Shown here: positions 18,554-26,452 of the stretch, in pieces
How the letters are laid out: every line of letters starts with the position of its first letter
Numbering within the stretch: the stretch's first letter is position 1
DNA from: an uncultured Collinsella sp.
GTDB lineage: Bacteria; Actinomycetota; Coriobacteriia; Coriobacteriales; Coriobacteriaceae
Assembly (NCBI GenBank): GCA_900542315.1
Contig: UQMV01000001.1
Location: 1-64,000, forward strand
Length of the DNA: 64,000 nucleotides
Direction of reading: 5' to 3'
Program-made: the position numbers and the translations under genes
The notes under the pieces: generated by a model
What the model saw: only the letters and a program-made list of their open reading frames with translations
Told to the model about the DNA's origin: nothing
The model's database searches: none

Positions 18554-19828
18554 TTAAATACGCTGTTTGGGCTCGGTGACGATGGCTCGAACGATGCGGG
18601 GACGATCGGTGAGGTCGTGGACGATACGCACGTCCGAAAGGCCTGCTTGACGACAGAGCTCGGCCGCGGCGTCGAGCGCGCCCTCGTAGAGCTCGCAGGC
18701 AAACAGGCCGCCGGCACGCAGCATGTAGGGCGCCGCGTTGAGCAGGCGGCGGAAGATATCGAGACCGTCGGCACCGCCCTCGAGCGCCAGATCGGGCTCA
18801 AAGTCCTTGACCTCATGCGGCAGCGAGCGCATGACATCGGTGGGGATGTAGGGCGGGTTGGAGACGAGTACGTCAAAGGTGCCCCACTCTTCGCGGGGAA
18901 TGGAACTCACCAGGTTTGTGAGGCTGAAGGCGACCTCGTCGGACGTGAGGCCAAGCGCATCGCGGTTTTTGGTAGCAAGGTCGATGGCGCGCGGCTCGAT
19001 ATCGGTAGCAGTGCAGGTAACGTGCCCGCGGCGCTCCCAGGCAAGGGAGAGCGAAATGCAGCCCGTGCCGCAGCCGACCTCGAGAACGCGGGCAGTGCGG
19101 GGCTCGGCTGGGGCAGATACGTTGGCCTCGGCGGCATCTTGCGCGGGAGTCGCCTGTTGGTCGTTGTCCTCAATGGCGATGCCGTATTCGTCGAGCTCGG
19201 GCTCGGGGGTTTCCATGGCCTCTGCTTCTGCCGCTTCGGCTTCTGCTGCCTGCGCGGCGGCTTCCTCGGCCTCGCGGTCGGCCAGTTCCTCGGCATAGGC
19301 GCGGCTACCGAGCACGTCGCTACCCAGCGCAGCCTCATCGGCGGCCGTCAGGTTGGCGGCACGGCGCTCGGCGGCCGCGCGTTCGTCAGCCAGCGCCGCC
19401 TCGGCTTTGCGGGCCTGCTCGACCTCATCGTTCCAAGGCAGCTCCACGCGCTGGCGGGCAGCGGCCTCGGGGCTCAGCACCTCGGCATCCAGATAGTTCA
19501 GAACTTCTTCGACGAGCATCTCGGTCTCGGGGCGCGGGATGAGCACACCGGGGGCGCACGCGACGTCGATCATGCGAAACTGCGTGCTACCGGTGATGTA
19601 CTGCAGCGGCTCGCCCTTCGCGCGACGGACGACCGCCGCGTGCATGGTCTCGAGCTGCGCTGCGTCGAGCGTCTCGTCCATGCGCATATATAAGTCGATA
19701 CGCGCCAGACCCGTAGCTGCGCACAGCAGCCACTCGGCAGAAAGACGGGGGTGCTCCTCGCCGCGCTCGGCCAGGTACTCCTTGGTCCACTCGAGACAAC
19801 GCTTGATGGTCCAAATCTCGTTTGCCAT
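18554..19828 (-). CDS. prmC: peptide chain release factor N5-glutamine methyltransferase with large acidic insertion
   Basis: PrmC methylates the GGQ glutamine of release factors. The N-terminal helical domain ends in VLIPRPETEMLVEE (about 95-108), motif I is VLEVGCGTGCISLSL (248-262), and the active-site SNPPYIP is at 323-329. The protein is 424 residues against about 280 normally: some 130 residues (about 113-244), rich in A and E and likely helical or disordered, are inserted between the two domains. ATG 19828 follows GGGAGGG. It lies downstream of prfA, its substrate gene, but separated by 590 bases of repeats. Confidence 0.92.
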   Translation of the reverse strand: MANEIWTIKRCLEWTKEYLAERGEEHPRLSAEWLLCAATGLARIDLYMRMDETLDAAQLETMHAAVVRRAKGEPLQYITGSTQFRMIDVACAPGVLIPRPETEMLVEEVLNYLDAEVLSPEAAARQRVELPWNDEVEQARKAEAALADERAAAERRAANLTAADEAALGSDVLGSRAYAEELADREAEEAAAQAAEAEAAEAEAMETPEPELDEYGIAIEDNDQQATPAQDAAEANVSAPAEPRTARVLEVGCGTGCISLSLAWERRGHVTCTATDIEPRAIDLATKNRDALGLTSDEVAFSLTNLVSSIPREEWGTFDVLVSNPPYIPTDVMRSLPHEVKDFEPDLALEGGADGLDIFRRLLNAAPYMLRAGGLFACELYEGALDAAAELCRQAGLSDVRIVHDLTDRPRIVRAIVTEPKQRI

Positions 19829-20240
19829 GGGGCCCTCCCCTCTTAAGCGCCGGACGGCGCGCGAATGTCGGAGCAGATTGTACGCGAGGCCAGCGCTTGG
19901 CAAGGGACGATTGAAGGCAATTATCGAGAATCAGCCCAGAATTTTGCTTGGAACCCATCTGAAGTGCCCATTCGTCGACGTCTAAATCTGCATCCGTCAA
20001 GCTTTTGGCAAGGTTGACCCAAAACTGACCAATATCTAACCAAGAACTTGCCAAATCACTTGACGCGCGACGCATCAAAAATCACCTCGCGACTTCTTGG
20101 ACGATTTTTTGAGCAATATTTTCAATAGCAGATACACGACGTTAATTGCTTTAAGCAGGCAAACAGCTCAAATGCCATCACAGCCGACTGAATAAAATCT
20201 CAAGGCAACGTCCCCAATGACTCCCTACGGATCATTTGAC
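19829..20240. other. gene-free gap between prmC and the repeat
   Basis: No gene is supported here. The stretch is less GC-rich than the genes on either side. It has one 9-bp inverted repeat, TTTGGCAAG (20004-20012) with CTTGCCAAA (20048-20056), and near 20210 a CAACGTCCCCAATGACT fragment that recurs elsewhere. A short open frame reading leftwards from 20078 merges into prmC sequence in another frame and has no family resemblance. Confidence 0.4.
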
Positions 20241-20418
20241 GACCAAGGAAACGCCGATGTTTTGGCAATGTCAGCGAGCGACGTCCAGAGCGAACAAGTT
20301 GGCATGAAAAAGGCAGGGCATAGACCTTCTGGTCATGCCTTGCCTTTTGAATGACAAATTGTCGCTCTGGGCGGCGCGCAGCGTCGAGCAGTTACGGCGT
20401 TTGGTAAAACGCCGTAAC
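20241..20418 (-). repeat. structured ~178-bp repeat, copy 2
   Basis: This is the second copy of the element at 4613-4790. It begins directly at the prfA stop codon on the minus strand. The stop-proximal hairpin is GTTACGGCGTTT with AAACGCCGTAAC (20391-20402/20407-20418). The second stem pairs CCAGAGCGA with TCGCTCTGG and encloses GGCAT-A-GACC-TTCT-GGTC-ATGCC extended by AAAGGCA/TGCCTTT. Compared with copy 1 the loop and bulge positions are kept while paired bases change together. Confidence 0.75.
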
Positions 20419-21486
20419 TTAAACTGCTTGTGCCAGCTTCTCGGCTCGCTCGGCGGCGGCGAGCGCCTCGATGACGGTGCCGAGCTGATCGCCCAGAAGG
20501 ACGCCGTTGTAGGTGGAGTTGAAGCAGATACGGTGATCGGTCACGCGGTCCTGGGGCTGGTTGTAAGTACGGATCTTCTCGGAACGGTTGCCATGGCCGA
20601 TCTGGCTCTGGCGCTCGGCACCGAGCTCGGCCTGCTGCTTCTCGAGCTCCATCTCGTACAGACGGGCGCGCAGCATCTGCATGCAGACCTCGCGGTTCTG
20701 GATCTGGGAACGTTGCTCCTGCGACTGCACCACGGTGTTGGTGGGCAGGTGGGTGATGCGCACGGCGGAGTAGGTGGTGTTAACGCACTGACCACCAGGG
20801 CCGGAGGCGCAGTAGGTGTCGATGCGCAGGTCAGACTGGTTGATCTGGACGTCGATTTCCTCGGCCTCGGGAAGCACGGCGACGGTAGCCGTTGAAGTCT
20901 GGATGCGGCCCTGGGACTCGGTCTTGGGGACGCGCTGGACACGGTGCACGCCAGACTCGTACTTCATAACGGAGTAGACGCGGTCGCCCTCGACCTTGAA
21001 CTCAATGGACTTAAAGCCGCCGGCCTCGCTGGGGCTGGAATCGAGCACGGTAGTCTTCCAGCCGCGCGACTCGCAAAAGCGCTGATACATCTTGTACAGG
21101 TCGCCGGCAAAGATGGCAGCCTCGTCGCCACCGGCGGCGGAGCGGATCTCGACGATGGTGTTCTTGTCGTCGTTGGGGTCGCTCGGGATGAGCATGTACT
21201 TGATGTCTTCCTCGAGCTGAGGGAGCTTGGCCTCGTTTTCGGAGATGTCCATCTGGAGCATCTCCTTCTCATCGGCATCGGTGGCATCGTGGAGCATTTC
21301 CTTGGCAGCCTCGATGTCATCGAGCGCGCCGATGTACTCGCGCGAGGCGGCAATGAGGTCGGACTGGTGCGCGTACTCCTTGTTGAGACGCGTGAACTCC
21401 TTGATATCGGAGGCGACGGCCGGGTCAGACAGCTTCTTCTCGAGCTCCTCGTAGGCCTTGATGATCTTTTCGAGCTTGTCGCGCAT
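20419..21486 (-). CDS. prfA: peptide chain release factor 1
   Basis: A 355-residue class I release factor reading UAA and UAG. The GGQ motif is at 231-233 in CASGPGGQCVNTT, and the codon-recognition tripeptide, PxT in RF1, is PKT (187-189) in RVQRVPKTES. RF2 would have SPF here and a frameshift site, neither of which is seen. The ATG at 21486 was chosen because the N-terminal coiled-coil domain (RDKLEKIIKAYEELEKKL) begins there; a 68-residue open extension upstream is unlike any RF1. Confidence 0.96.
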   Translation of the reverse strand: MRDKLEKIIKAYEELEKKLSDPAVASDIKEFTRLNKEYAHQSDLIAASREYIGALDDIEAAKEMLHDATDADEKEMLQMDISENEAKLPQLEEDIKYMLIPSDPNDDKNTIVEIRSAAGGDEAAIFAGDLYKMYQRFCESRGWKTTVLDSSPSEAGGFKSIEFKVEGDRVYSVMKYESGVHRVQRVPKTESQGRIQTSTATVAVLPEAEEIDVQINQSDLRIDTYCASGPGGQCVNTTYSAVRITHLPTNTVVQSQEQRSQIQNREVCMQMLRARLYEMELEKQQAELGAERQSQIGHGNRSEKIRTYNQPQDRVTDHRICFNSTYNGVLLGDQLGTVIEALAAAERAEKLAQAV

Positions 21487-21679
21487 GACGGACTCCTTTA
21501 TATGCGTGAAGGTGAAAATCGGCAGAATTGATGGGGCGCGGGGCGCCGCTGCGGGGGTAAGACCAGCTAGAACATGTCGATCTTCAGATACATGCGCATC
21601 CCTTCGCGTATGGGGTACATAGTTGCGTCTAACCCACATATGATAGCGTGCGCAGGCAGACCTGCATATAACCCGCACG

Positions 21680-21714
21680 GAATCTGACAAAGGGACAGTC
21701 CCTTTGTCAGATTC
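21680..21714. repeat. perfect REP-like palindrome
   Basis: GAATCTGACAAAGGGAC and its exact complement flank a single base, giving 17-bp arms. The stop codon of the M20 peptidase gene begins inside it. The core AAGGGACAGTCCCTTT recurs at 56784 with different outer arms. Confidence 0.8.
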
Positions 21715-23129
21715 TAGAGCGCGTGGAGCAGGGCGATGAGGAAGCGCACGCCCTGGAGGTAGGCGCGGCGGGTGATGCGCTCGTTGGTGCCGTGGACGCC
21801 GCGATCACACTCGTCGTCATCAACCACAAAGGCCGAGAAGCGAATGCACTCAGGGCAAATGTGCTGGTAGTTGGCGGCGTCGGTCGCACCGATCACGGTC
21901 GAGGGCACAATTGCCACTGGCTCGAATGATCCGTTTTCCTCCGTCCTTTTTGGATCACGGAAATAGCGGGCGGCAATGGCGCGAACGGCCTCGAGTCCCG
22001 GTCCACCAACGCGCGGGGACGGCGAAGGCTCGGAGCTGCCGGGGCCAAGTTCGACCTCCACACGTCCGGCAAGGCCCGCCGCGGCAACCGCCTCGCGGCA
22101 GCGCGCCACAACGTCGGCCACGCTCGTGCCCTCGAGCATGCGGAAGTTAATGTTGGCCCACATATCCTGCGGCATCACGTTGGCGCCGGTGCTGCCACCC
22201 TCGATCTGCGTGGGCGCGCAGGTGGTCGTCACCAGCGGATAGAGCTTTTTGCTGGCGAGGCACTCGCGCACGATGGTGTCCTTGTTGGCGGCAATTTCAT
22301 CGGCCGTGTAGAGCCCCAACTCGACGAGTTGGGCGGCAAGCAAGTCGGTCACGCGCGTCGGCCAATCGATATCGCAGATTGCGGTGATGGCACGGCTGAG
22401 TACCTCGAGCGAAGTGCCACCGTAGGGGTTGGACGAATGCCCGCCCTCACTCTTCGTCTTGAGCACGATATCGGCATAGCCCTTCTCCGCGAGGTCGGCA
22501 TGCATAAGCCAGCCCTCGCCTGCGCCGTACTCGGCAGCCGAAACGATACGATAGTCGCCCTCGTCGATCAGGTACTCAAGCTCAACGCCACGCTCCTCGA
22601 GCGCGCGACCAATGGCGCCCGCGCCGTGCTGCGTGGTCTCCTCATCCTGGCCAAAGGCCAGTAGCAAGGTTCGTTCGTGTTGCCAGCCGTGCGCCAACGC
22701 ATACTCAACGGCCTCCAGGATACCCGCAACCTGGTCTTTCATATCGATGGCGCCACGACCCCAAATATAGGTGTCGTCCACGTGCCCGCTAAAGGGATCG
22801 TGCGTCCAGTCTGCCTCGGTGCCCGGCACCACGGGAACCACGTCCATGTGGCCCATGAGCATGACCGGCTTGAGGGCGGGGTCGGTGCCGGCAAGCGTCA
22901 CGAGCAGCGAATGGTCGATGAGCTCGACCTCGCCCGCCGCAAACACGCGCGGCCAGGCCTGCTGCATATAGGCGCGCAGGTCGGCAAACGCCTGCCAGTC
23001 CACCGTCTGGGCATCCATGCTCGAAATCGTCGGAAACGACAGCACGCGGCCCAGGCGCTCGCACGCGCCGAGCTCGTCGATATCGGCAAAATCATCCTCG
23101 TGCGCAAAGAAGCGCCAAACCTCGGCCAT
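21714..23129 (-). CDS. M20-family metallopeptidase (carboxypeptidase/dipeptidase type)
   Basis: A 471-residue di-zinc exopeptidase. Metal and catalytic motifs are LMGHMDVVPVVPG (His and catalytic Asp), GRGAIDMKDQ (bridging Asp), FGQDEETTQHGA (catalytic Glu pair) and a lid domain inserted in the second third. The pattern is closest to the carboxypeptidase S/ArgE-like M20 proteins. No signal peptide is seen, so it is cytosolic. It follows an amino acid ABC importer on the same strand, so it may process imported peptides or acylated amino acids. ATG 23129 follows GAAAGGA. Confidence 0.9.
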   Translation of the reverse strand: MAEVWRFFAHEDDFADIDELGACERLGRVLSFPTISSMDAQTVDWQAFADLRAYMQQAWPRVFAAGEVELIDHSLLVTLAGTDPALKPVMLMGHMDVVPVVPGTEADWTHDPFSGHVDDTYIWGRGAIDMKDQVAGILEAVEYALAHGWQHERTLLLAFGQDEETTQHGAGAIGRALEERGVELEYLIDEGDYRIVSAAEYGAGEGWLMHADLAEKGYADIVLKTKSEGGHSSNPYGGTSLEVLSRAITAICDIDWPTRVTDLLAAQLVELGLYTADEIAANKDTIVRECLASKKLYPLVTTTCAPTQIEGGSTGANVMPQDMWANINFRMLEGTSVADVVARCREAVAAAGLAGRVEVELGPGSSEPSPSPRVGGPGLEAVRAIAARYFRDPKRTEENGSFEPVAIVPSTVIGATDAANYQHICPECIRFSAFVVDDDECDRGVHGTNERITRRAYLQGVRFLIALLHAL

Positions 23130-23201
23130 GACATCCTTTCGATTGTGATGACGAGGGCCGCCCCACCGGAGCGGCCCTGCCACGTACGCGTTTGCGGTCG
23201 G

Positions 23202-23984
23202 TTATTTGTCCTCGAGATAACGCGAGAGGAACTCGCGGGTGCGCTGGTGCTTAGGGTTGCCGAAGAGCTCGACCGGCGCGGCATCCTCGAGCACCACGCC
23301 CTTGTCCATGAAGACCACGCGGTCGGACACCGTGCGGGCAAAGGCCATCTCGTGCGTGACGACGACCATGGTCATGCCGTCGGCAGCGAGCTTGCGCATG
23401 ACCTCGAGCACCTCGCCCACGATCTCGGGGTCGAGTGCGGAGGTCGGCTCGTCGAACAGCATGATCTGCGGGTTCATGCATAGAGCACGAGCGATGGCCA
23501 CGCGCTGCTTTTGACCACCGGACAGGCGGCCCACGGCGGCGTGCGCGAATTTTTCGAGTCCCACACTCGTCAGATGCTCCATCGCAATTTTTTCAGCCTC
23601 GGCCTTGCTCATCTTTTTGAGCGTGACGGGCGCGAGCGTGCAGTTGTCGAGCACATCCATGTTGTTGAACAGGTTAAAGCCCTGGAACACCATGCCGATG
23701 TCCTCGCGCAGCTTGTTGATGTTGCAGCGCTCGGCCGTGAGATCCTGACCGTGGAACCAGATGTGGCCCGTGTCCGGAGTCTCGAGCAGGTTGAGGCAAC
23801 GCAGCAGTGTCGACTTACCCGAGCCCGAGGCGCCGATGATGGTGACGACCTCGCCGGGACTAACGGCCAGGTCGATGCCCTTGAGCACCTCGAGCGAGCC
23901 AAAGCTCTTGTGCAGGCCCTCAACGCGAATGAGCGGCTCTTTGGTTTGCGCGGCCGCAACGCCGGTAGTGGCGGTATCTGCCAT
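23202..23984 (-). CDS. polar amino acid ABC transporter, ATP-binding protein
   Basis: A 260-residue ATPase of the GlnQ/HisP family. Walker A is GASGSGKST, the Q-loop VFQGFNLF, the signature LSGGQKQRVAIARAL, Walker B IMLFDEPTSALDPE and the switch histidine VTHEMAFA. It sits 22 bases after its permease gene. ATG 23984 follows GAGGAGA; the upstream open frame overlaps the permease. Confidence 0.95.
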   Translation of the reverse strand: MADTATTGVAAAQTKEPLIRVEGLHKSFGSLEVLKGIDLAVSPGEVVTIIGASGSGKSTLLRCLNLLETPDTGHIWFHGQDLTAERCNINKLREDIGMVFQGFNLFNNMDVLDNCTLAPVTLKKMSKAEAEKIAMEHLTSVGLEKFAHAAVGRLSGGQKQRVAIARALCMNPQIMLFDEPTSALDPEIVGEVLEVMRKLAADGMTMVVVTHEMAFARTVSDRVVFMDKGVVLEDAAPVELFGNPKHQRTREFLSRYLEDK

Positions 23985-24006
23985 GATGAATCTCCTCGTC
24001 TTGCGG

Positions 24007-25155
24007 CTAGTTGGAGCTGGGCAGCGTGGCCGGAGCCTCGGCGCCGAGCTTTTTGCCAAAGGCCTCGAGCAGGCGGCTCGCCACGAGCGTCAGGATCAGG
24101 TAGACCACGAGCGCCACGCAGTAGACCTCCATCTGGCGGTAGTACACGCCGGCGACGGTGGTGGTGGCGTACATGAGGTCGAACACGCCGATGACCGAAA
24201 GCACTGACGAGTCCTTGATGTTGATAATGAGCTCGTTGGTGAGCGCGGGGATCGCGTTTTTAATGCCCTGCGGGAACACGACCTTGCGCATGGCCTGCCA
24301 TTGCGACAGACCCAGCGAGCGCGCCGCCTCGGCCTGGCCGGGGTCGATGGACTCGATGCCGCCGCGCAGGACCTCCATCATATAGGCGGTGGAGTTGAGC
24401 GAGATGGTGACGAGACCCGCGGTAAAGGTGCTCCAGATCTGGTTGGCCTGCGCCGTCTCGAAGCCCATGCCGCGCAGAACGGTAAAGCCCGCGTAGTAGA
24501 TGAGCAGACCCTGCACCATCATGGGCGTACCGCGTACGATGGTGGAGTAGACGGTCGCAAAGCCTCGGCCGATGCTCTTAAAGAAGCGCGTGAGGTCATT
24601 GTCCACGCGGTCGAACGTCTGGATACGCAGGAACACCAGCAACAGCGCCAGGAAGAAGGCGATGATGGTGCCAAAGAACGCGAGCGCGATGGTGATCTGA
24701 ATGCCGCGGATAAAGAAGTCGCCACTCTTGTAGGTCATGTAGACCAGGCTCGACAGAAAGTCGCTGGGATTGGAGTCCGAGACAATGCTTACCCGCACCA
24801 GATCGATAAACGACATAACGCAGCGGTCGATAAAGAAGATCGCCGCAATGGCAACCACGACGTAGCTGCCCATACGCGCGCCGCGGCGGAAGCGATCGGA
24901 CGCGAACGGCGACTTCTCGCGATAGTCGTTCCAATGCATGAGCTTGGTGACGAGTGCCGCCGCCGACACGACGATCCAAGCCCACAGGATCGCCCAGAGG
25001 CAATCCTGGAACACGCCCGTGGGTGCCAAAAAGCTCAGCGGCGTGGGGTTGCGCTGGCTCGCGGCCAGGCCGAGTGCCGCGATAACGCTCGTGCCCAGGT
25101 AGACATAACGGTGGTCGGCCTTGATAAAGGAGGCCAGGCGATTGATGGTCTTCAT
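24007..25155 (-). CDS. amino acid ABC transporter permease
   Basis: A 382-residue integral membrane protein. The C-terminal 220 residues are a standard HisM/GlnP domain with the ATPase-contact loop EAARSLGLSQWQAMRKVVFPQ. The first 150 residues are extra, holding three or more predicted helices (about 20-35, 50-70, 95-120) not found in minimal permeases. A single permease gene implies a homodimer. The start follows GAGAGG. Confidence 0.92.
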   Translation of the reverse strand: MKTINRLASFIKADHRYVYLGTSVIAALGLAASQRNPTPLSFLAPTGVFQDCLWAILWAWIVVSAAALVTKLMHWNDYREKSPFASDRFRRGARMGSYVVVAIAAIFFIDRCVMSFIDLVRVSIVSDSNPSDFLSSLVYMTYKSGDFFIRGIQITIALAFFGTIIAFFLALLLVFLRIQTFDRVDNDLTRFFKSIGRGFATVYSTIVRGTPMMVQGLLIYYAGFTVLRGMGFETAQANQIWSTFTAGLVTISLNSTAYMMEVLRGGIESIDPGQAEAARSLGLSQWQAMRKVVFPQGIKNAIPALTNELIINIKDSSVLSVIGVFDLMYATTTVAGVYYRQMEVYCVALVVYLILTLVASRLLEAFGKKLGAEAPATLPSSN

Positions 25156-25164
25156 GCTGCCTCT

Positions 25165-26091
25165 CTATGCCGGCTGACGGTCGAGGCACGCGTCCCACAT
25201 CTGGTCGCGCTCCTCCTGGCTGATGCCCTTGAGGGTCTTGTCGATAAGCTTGAGGAGCTTCTTTGAGCCCTTGCGGCAGCCGACGTTTGCCGTGACCTCC
25301 TGCTTAAAGCCCTCGCCTTCGGCAAATTGAATGGGGACGATACCGGGATTTTGGGCCATATAGCCCTTCTCGTTCTCGGTGTTGTACGTCACGGCATCGC
25401 AGGTGCCCTGCAGCAGGTTCGAGAACACCGTGGGGACGGAATCGACCGGGTTTTTGTGCACGACGCCCGGGATCTCGTCGATGACGGTATCGAGCATGGT
25501 GTCTTTTTGGCCGAGAACCGTGGCGCCGCTAAAATCGCTGAGCTTGGTGGCGTTTTGGTAGGGCGAGCCCTCTTTTACGAACAGGCCAAAGTAGCCGATG
25601 AAGTAGGGGTCGGAAAAGCCGACCGACTCCTCGCGCTCGGGCGTGGCGCTCATGCCGGCGATGATGAGGTCGATCTGACCGTTGTTGAGCGAATCGATAA
25701 GACCCGAGAAGCTTTGCTTAACGGCGACGGGCTCGCCGCCGAGGGCCTTGCAGACGACCTTGGCGATCTGCACGTCGTAGCCGTCGGCATAGGCGCCCTG
25801 CACGTTATCGATGGGGATGGTGAACTCACTGGCCTCGGAAACCTGCCAGTTGTACGGGGCGTAGGCAGCCTCCATGCCAATGCGGATCTTGTCCTTGCCA
25901 ATCACGGAATCGGACAGGTCGTCGCGACCGCCGCCCGTCGTGGGCTGGACCACCTTAAGCGTGGACGGACGCTGGCAGCCGGCAAGCGCGCCGGCGACGA
26001 CGGTAGCGCTTGCGGCAAGAGCACTGCCCAGGAAGATGCGACGGCTGCACACCGGTTGGGGCCGCGCGTCACACTGTTGTCGAGGTTGCAT
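25165..26091 (-). CDS. amino acid ABC transporter substrate-binding lipoprotein (Tat-type signal)
   Basis: A 308-residue family 3 solute-binding protein. The leader has SRRIFLG (16-22), matching the twin-arginine consensus, a moderately hydrophobic stretch and the lipobox LAGC with Cys39, so it may be folded before export and then lipidated. The domain starts at IRIGMEAAYAPYNWQ and has the family's GYDVQIAKVVCKALG. It is the first gene of the importer operon (binding protein, permease, ATPase, peptidase) and has GGGGAGG upstream. The exact ligand cannot be told. Confidence 0.92.
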   Translation of the reverse strand: MQPRQQCDARPQPVCSRRIFLGSALAASATVVAGALAGCQRPSTLKVVQPTTGGGRDDLSDSVIGKDKIRIGMEAAYAPYNWQVSEASEFTIPIDNVQGAYADGYDVQIAKVVCKALGGEPVAVKQSFSGLIDSLNNGQIDLIIAGMSATPEREESVGFSDPYFIGYFGLFVKEGSPYQNATKLSDFSGATVLGQKDTMLDTVIDEIPGVVHKNPVDSVPTVFSNLLQGTCDAVTYNTENEKGYMAQNPGIVPIQFAEGEGFKQEVTANVGCRKGSKKLLKLIDKTLKGISQEERDQMWDACLDRQPA

Positions 26092-26225
26092 CTGATGCCT
26101 CCCCTGTATCGAATCTGTTCGGATAAGGAAAACAGAATAACAGGATAGTGCAGTGATGGCAGCGATGCAGCGTACGGAGACGATTTAACAGAGCGATTGG
26201 TGCAAGGTAGTCGTTGTCGTTGGGA

Positions 26226-26243
26226 ACGTTCTTAAACGACTAG
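26226..26243. repeat. 18-base dispersed repeat fragment
   Basis: ACGTTCTTAAACGACTAG is the exact reverse complement of 4567-4584. The surrounding gene-free gap (26092-26452) otherwise holds a possible gene remnant and a terminator. Confidence 0.5.
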
Positions 26244-26266
26244 CCGTCGGGGACAGGGCGTCGCCC

Positions 26267-26371
26267 ATGCGCGGGCAGCTCGAGGACGGGCGCTACAGGA
26301 AGACCTGGAAGAAGATGGTGGAGCCGGACTACGAGTTCCATCCGGAGCTGGACGTGCAAACGGCGGGTTAG
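26267..26371 (+). pseudogene. possible gene remnant, 34 codons
   Basis: A short open frame encodes a composition-plausible peptide containing YRKTWKKMVEPDYEFHPEL. There is no good ribosome site and no room for a full domain, so it looks like the 3' tail of a lost gene next to a repeat fragment. I do not recognise the family. Confidence 0.3.
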
Positions 26372-26384
26372 CATAGCCTTCCAC

Positions 26385-26424
26385 CAAAAAGGGCGGGCGG
26401 CCGCGCCCTGCGACCACCCGCCCT
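26385..26424 (-). terminator. terminator of the giant adhesin gene
   Basis: On the minus strand GGGCGGGTGG pairs with CCGCCCGCCC, followed by TTTTTGG, about 30 bases after the adhesin stop. Confidence 0.85.
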
Positions 26425-26452
26425 CAATTAAAGCCCCTCTCGGCCGCCGCAG

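Noticed and set aside
18554..19828. prmC as two genes or a frameshifted gene
   Set aside because: The frame is continuous across the acidic insertion and both flanking domains are intact and in order.
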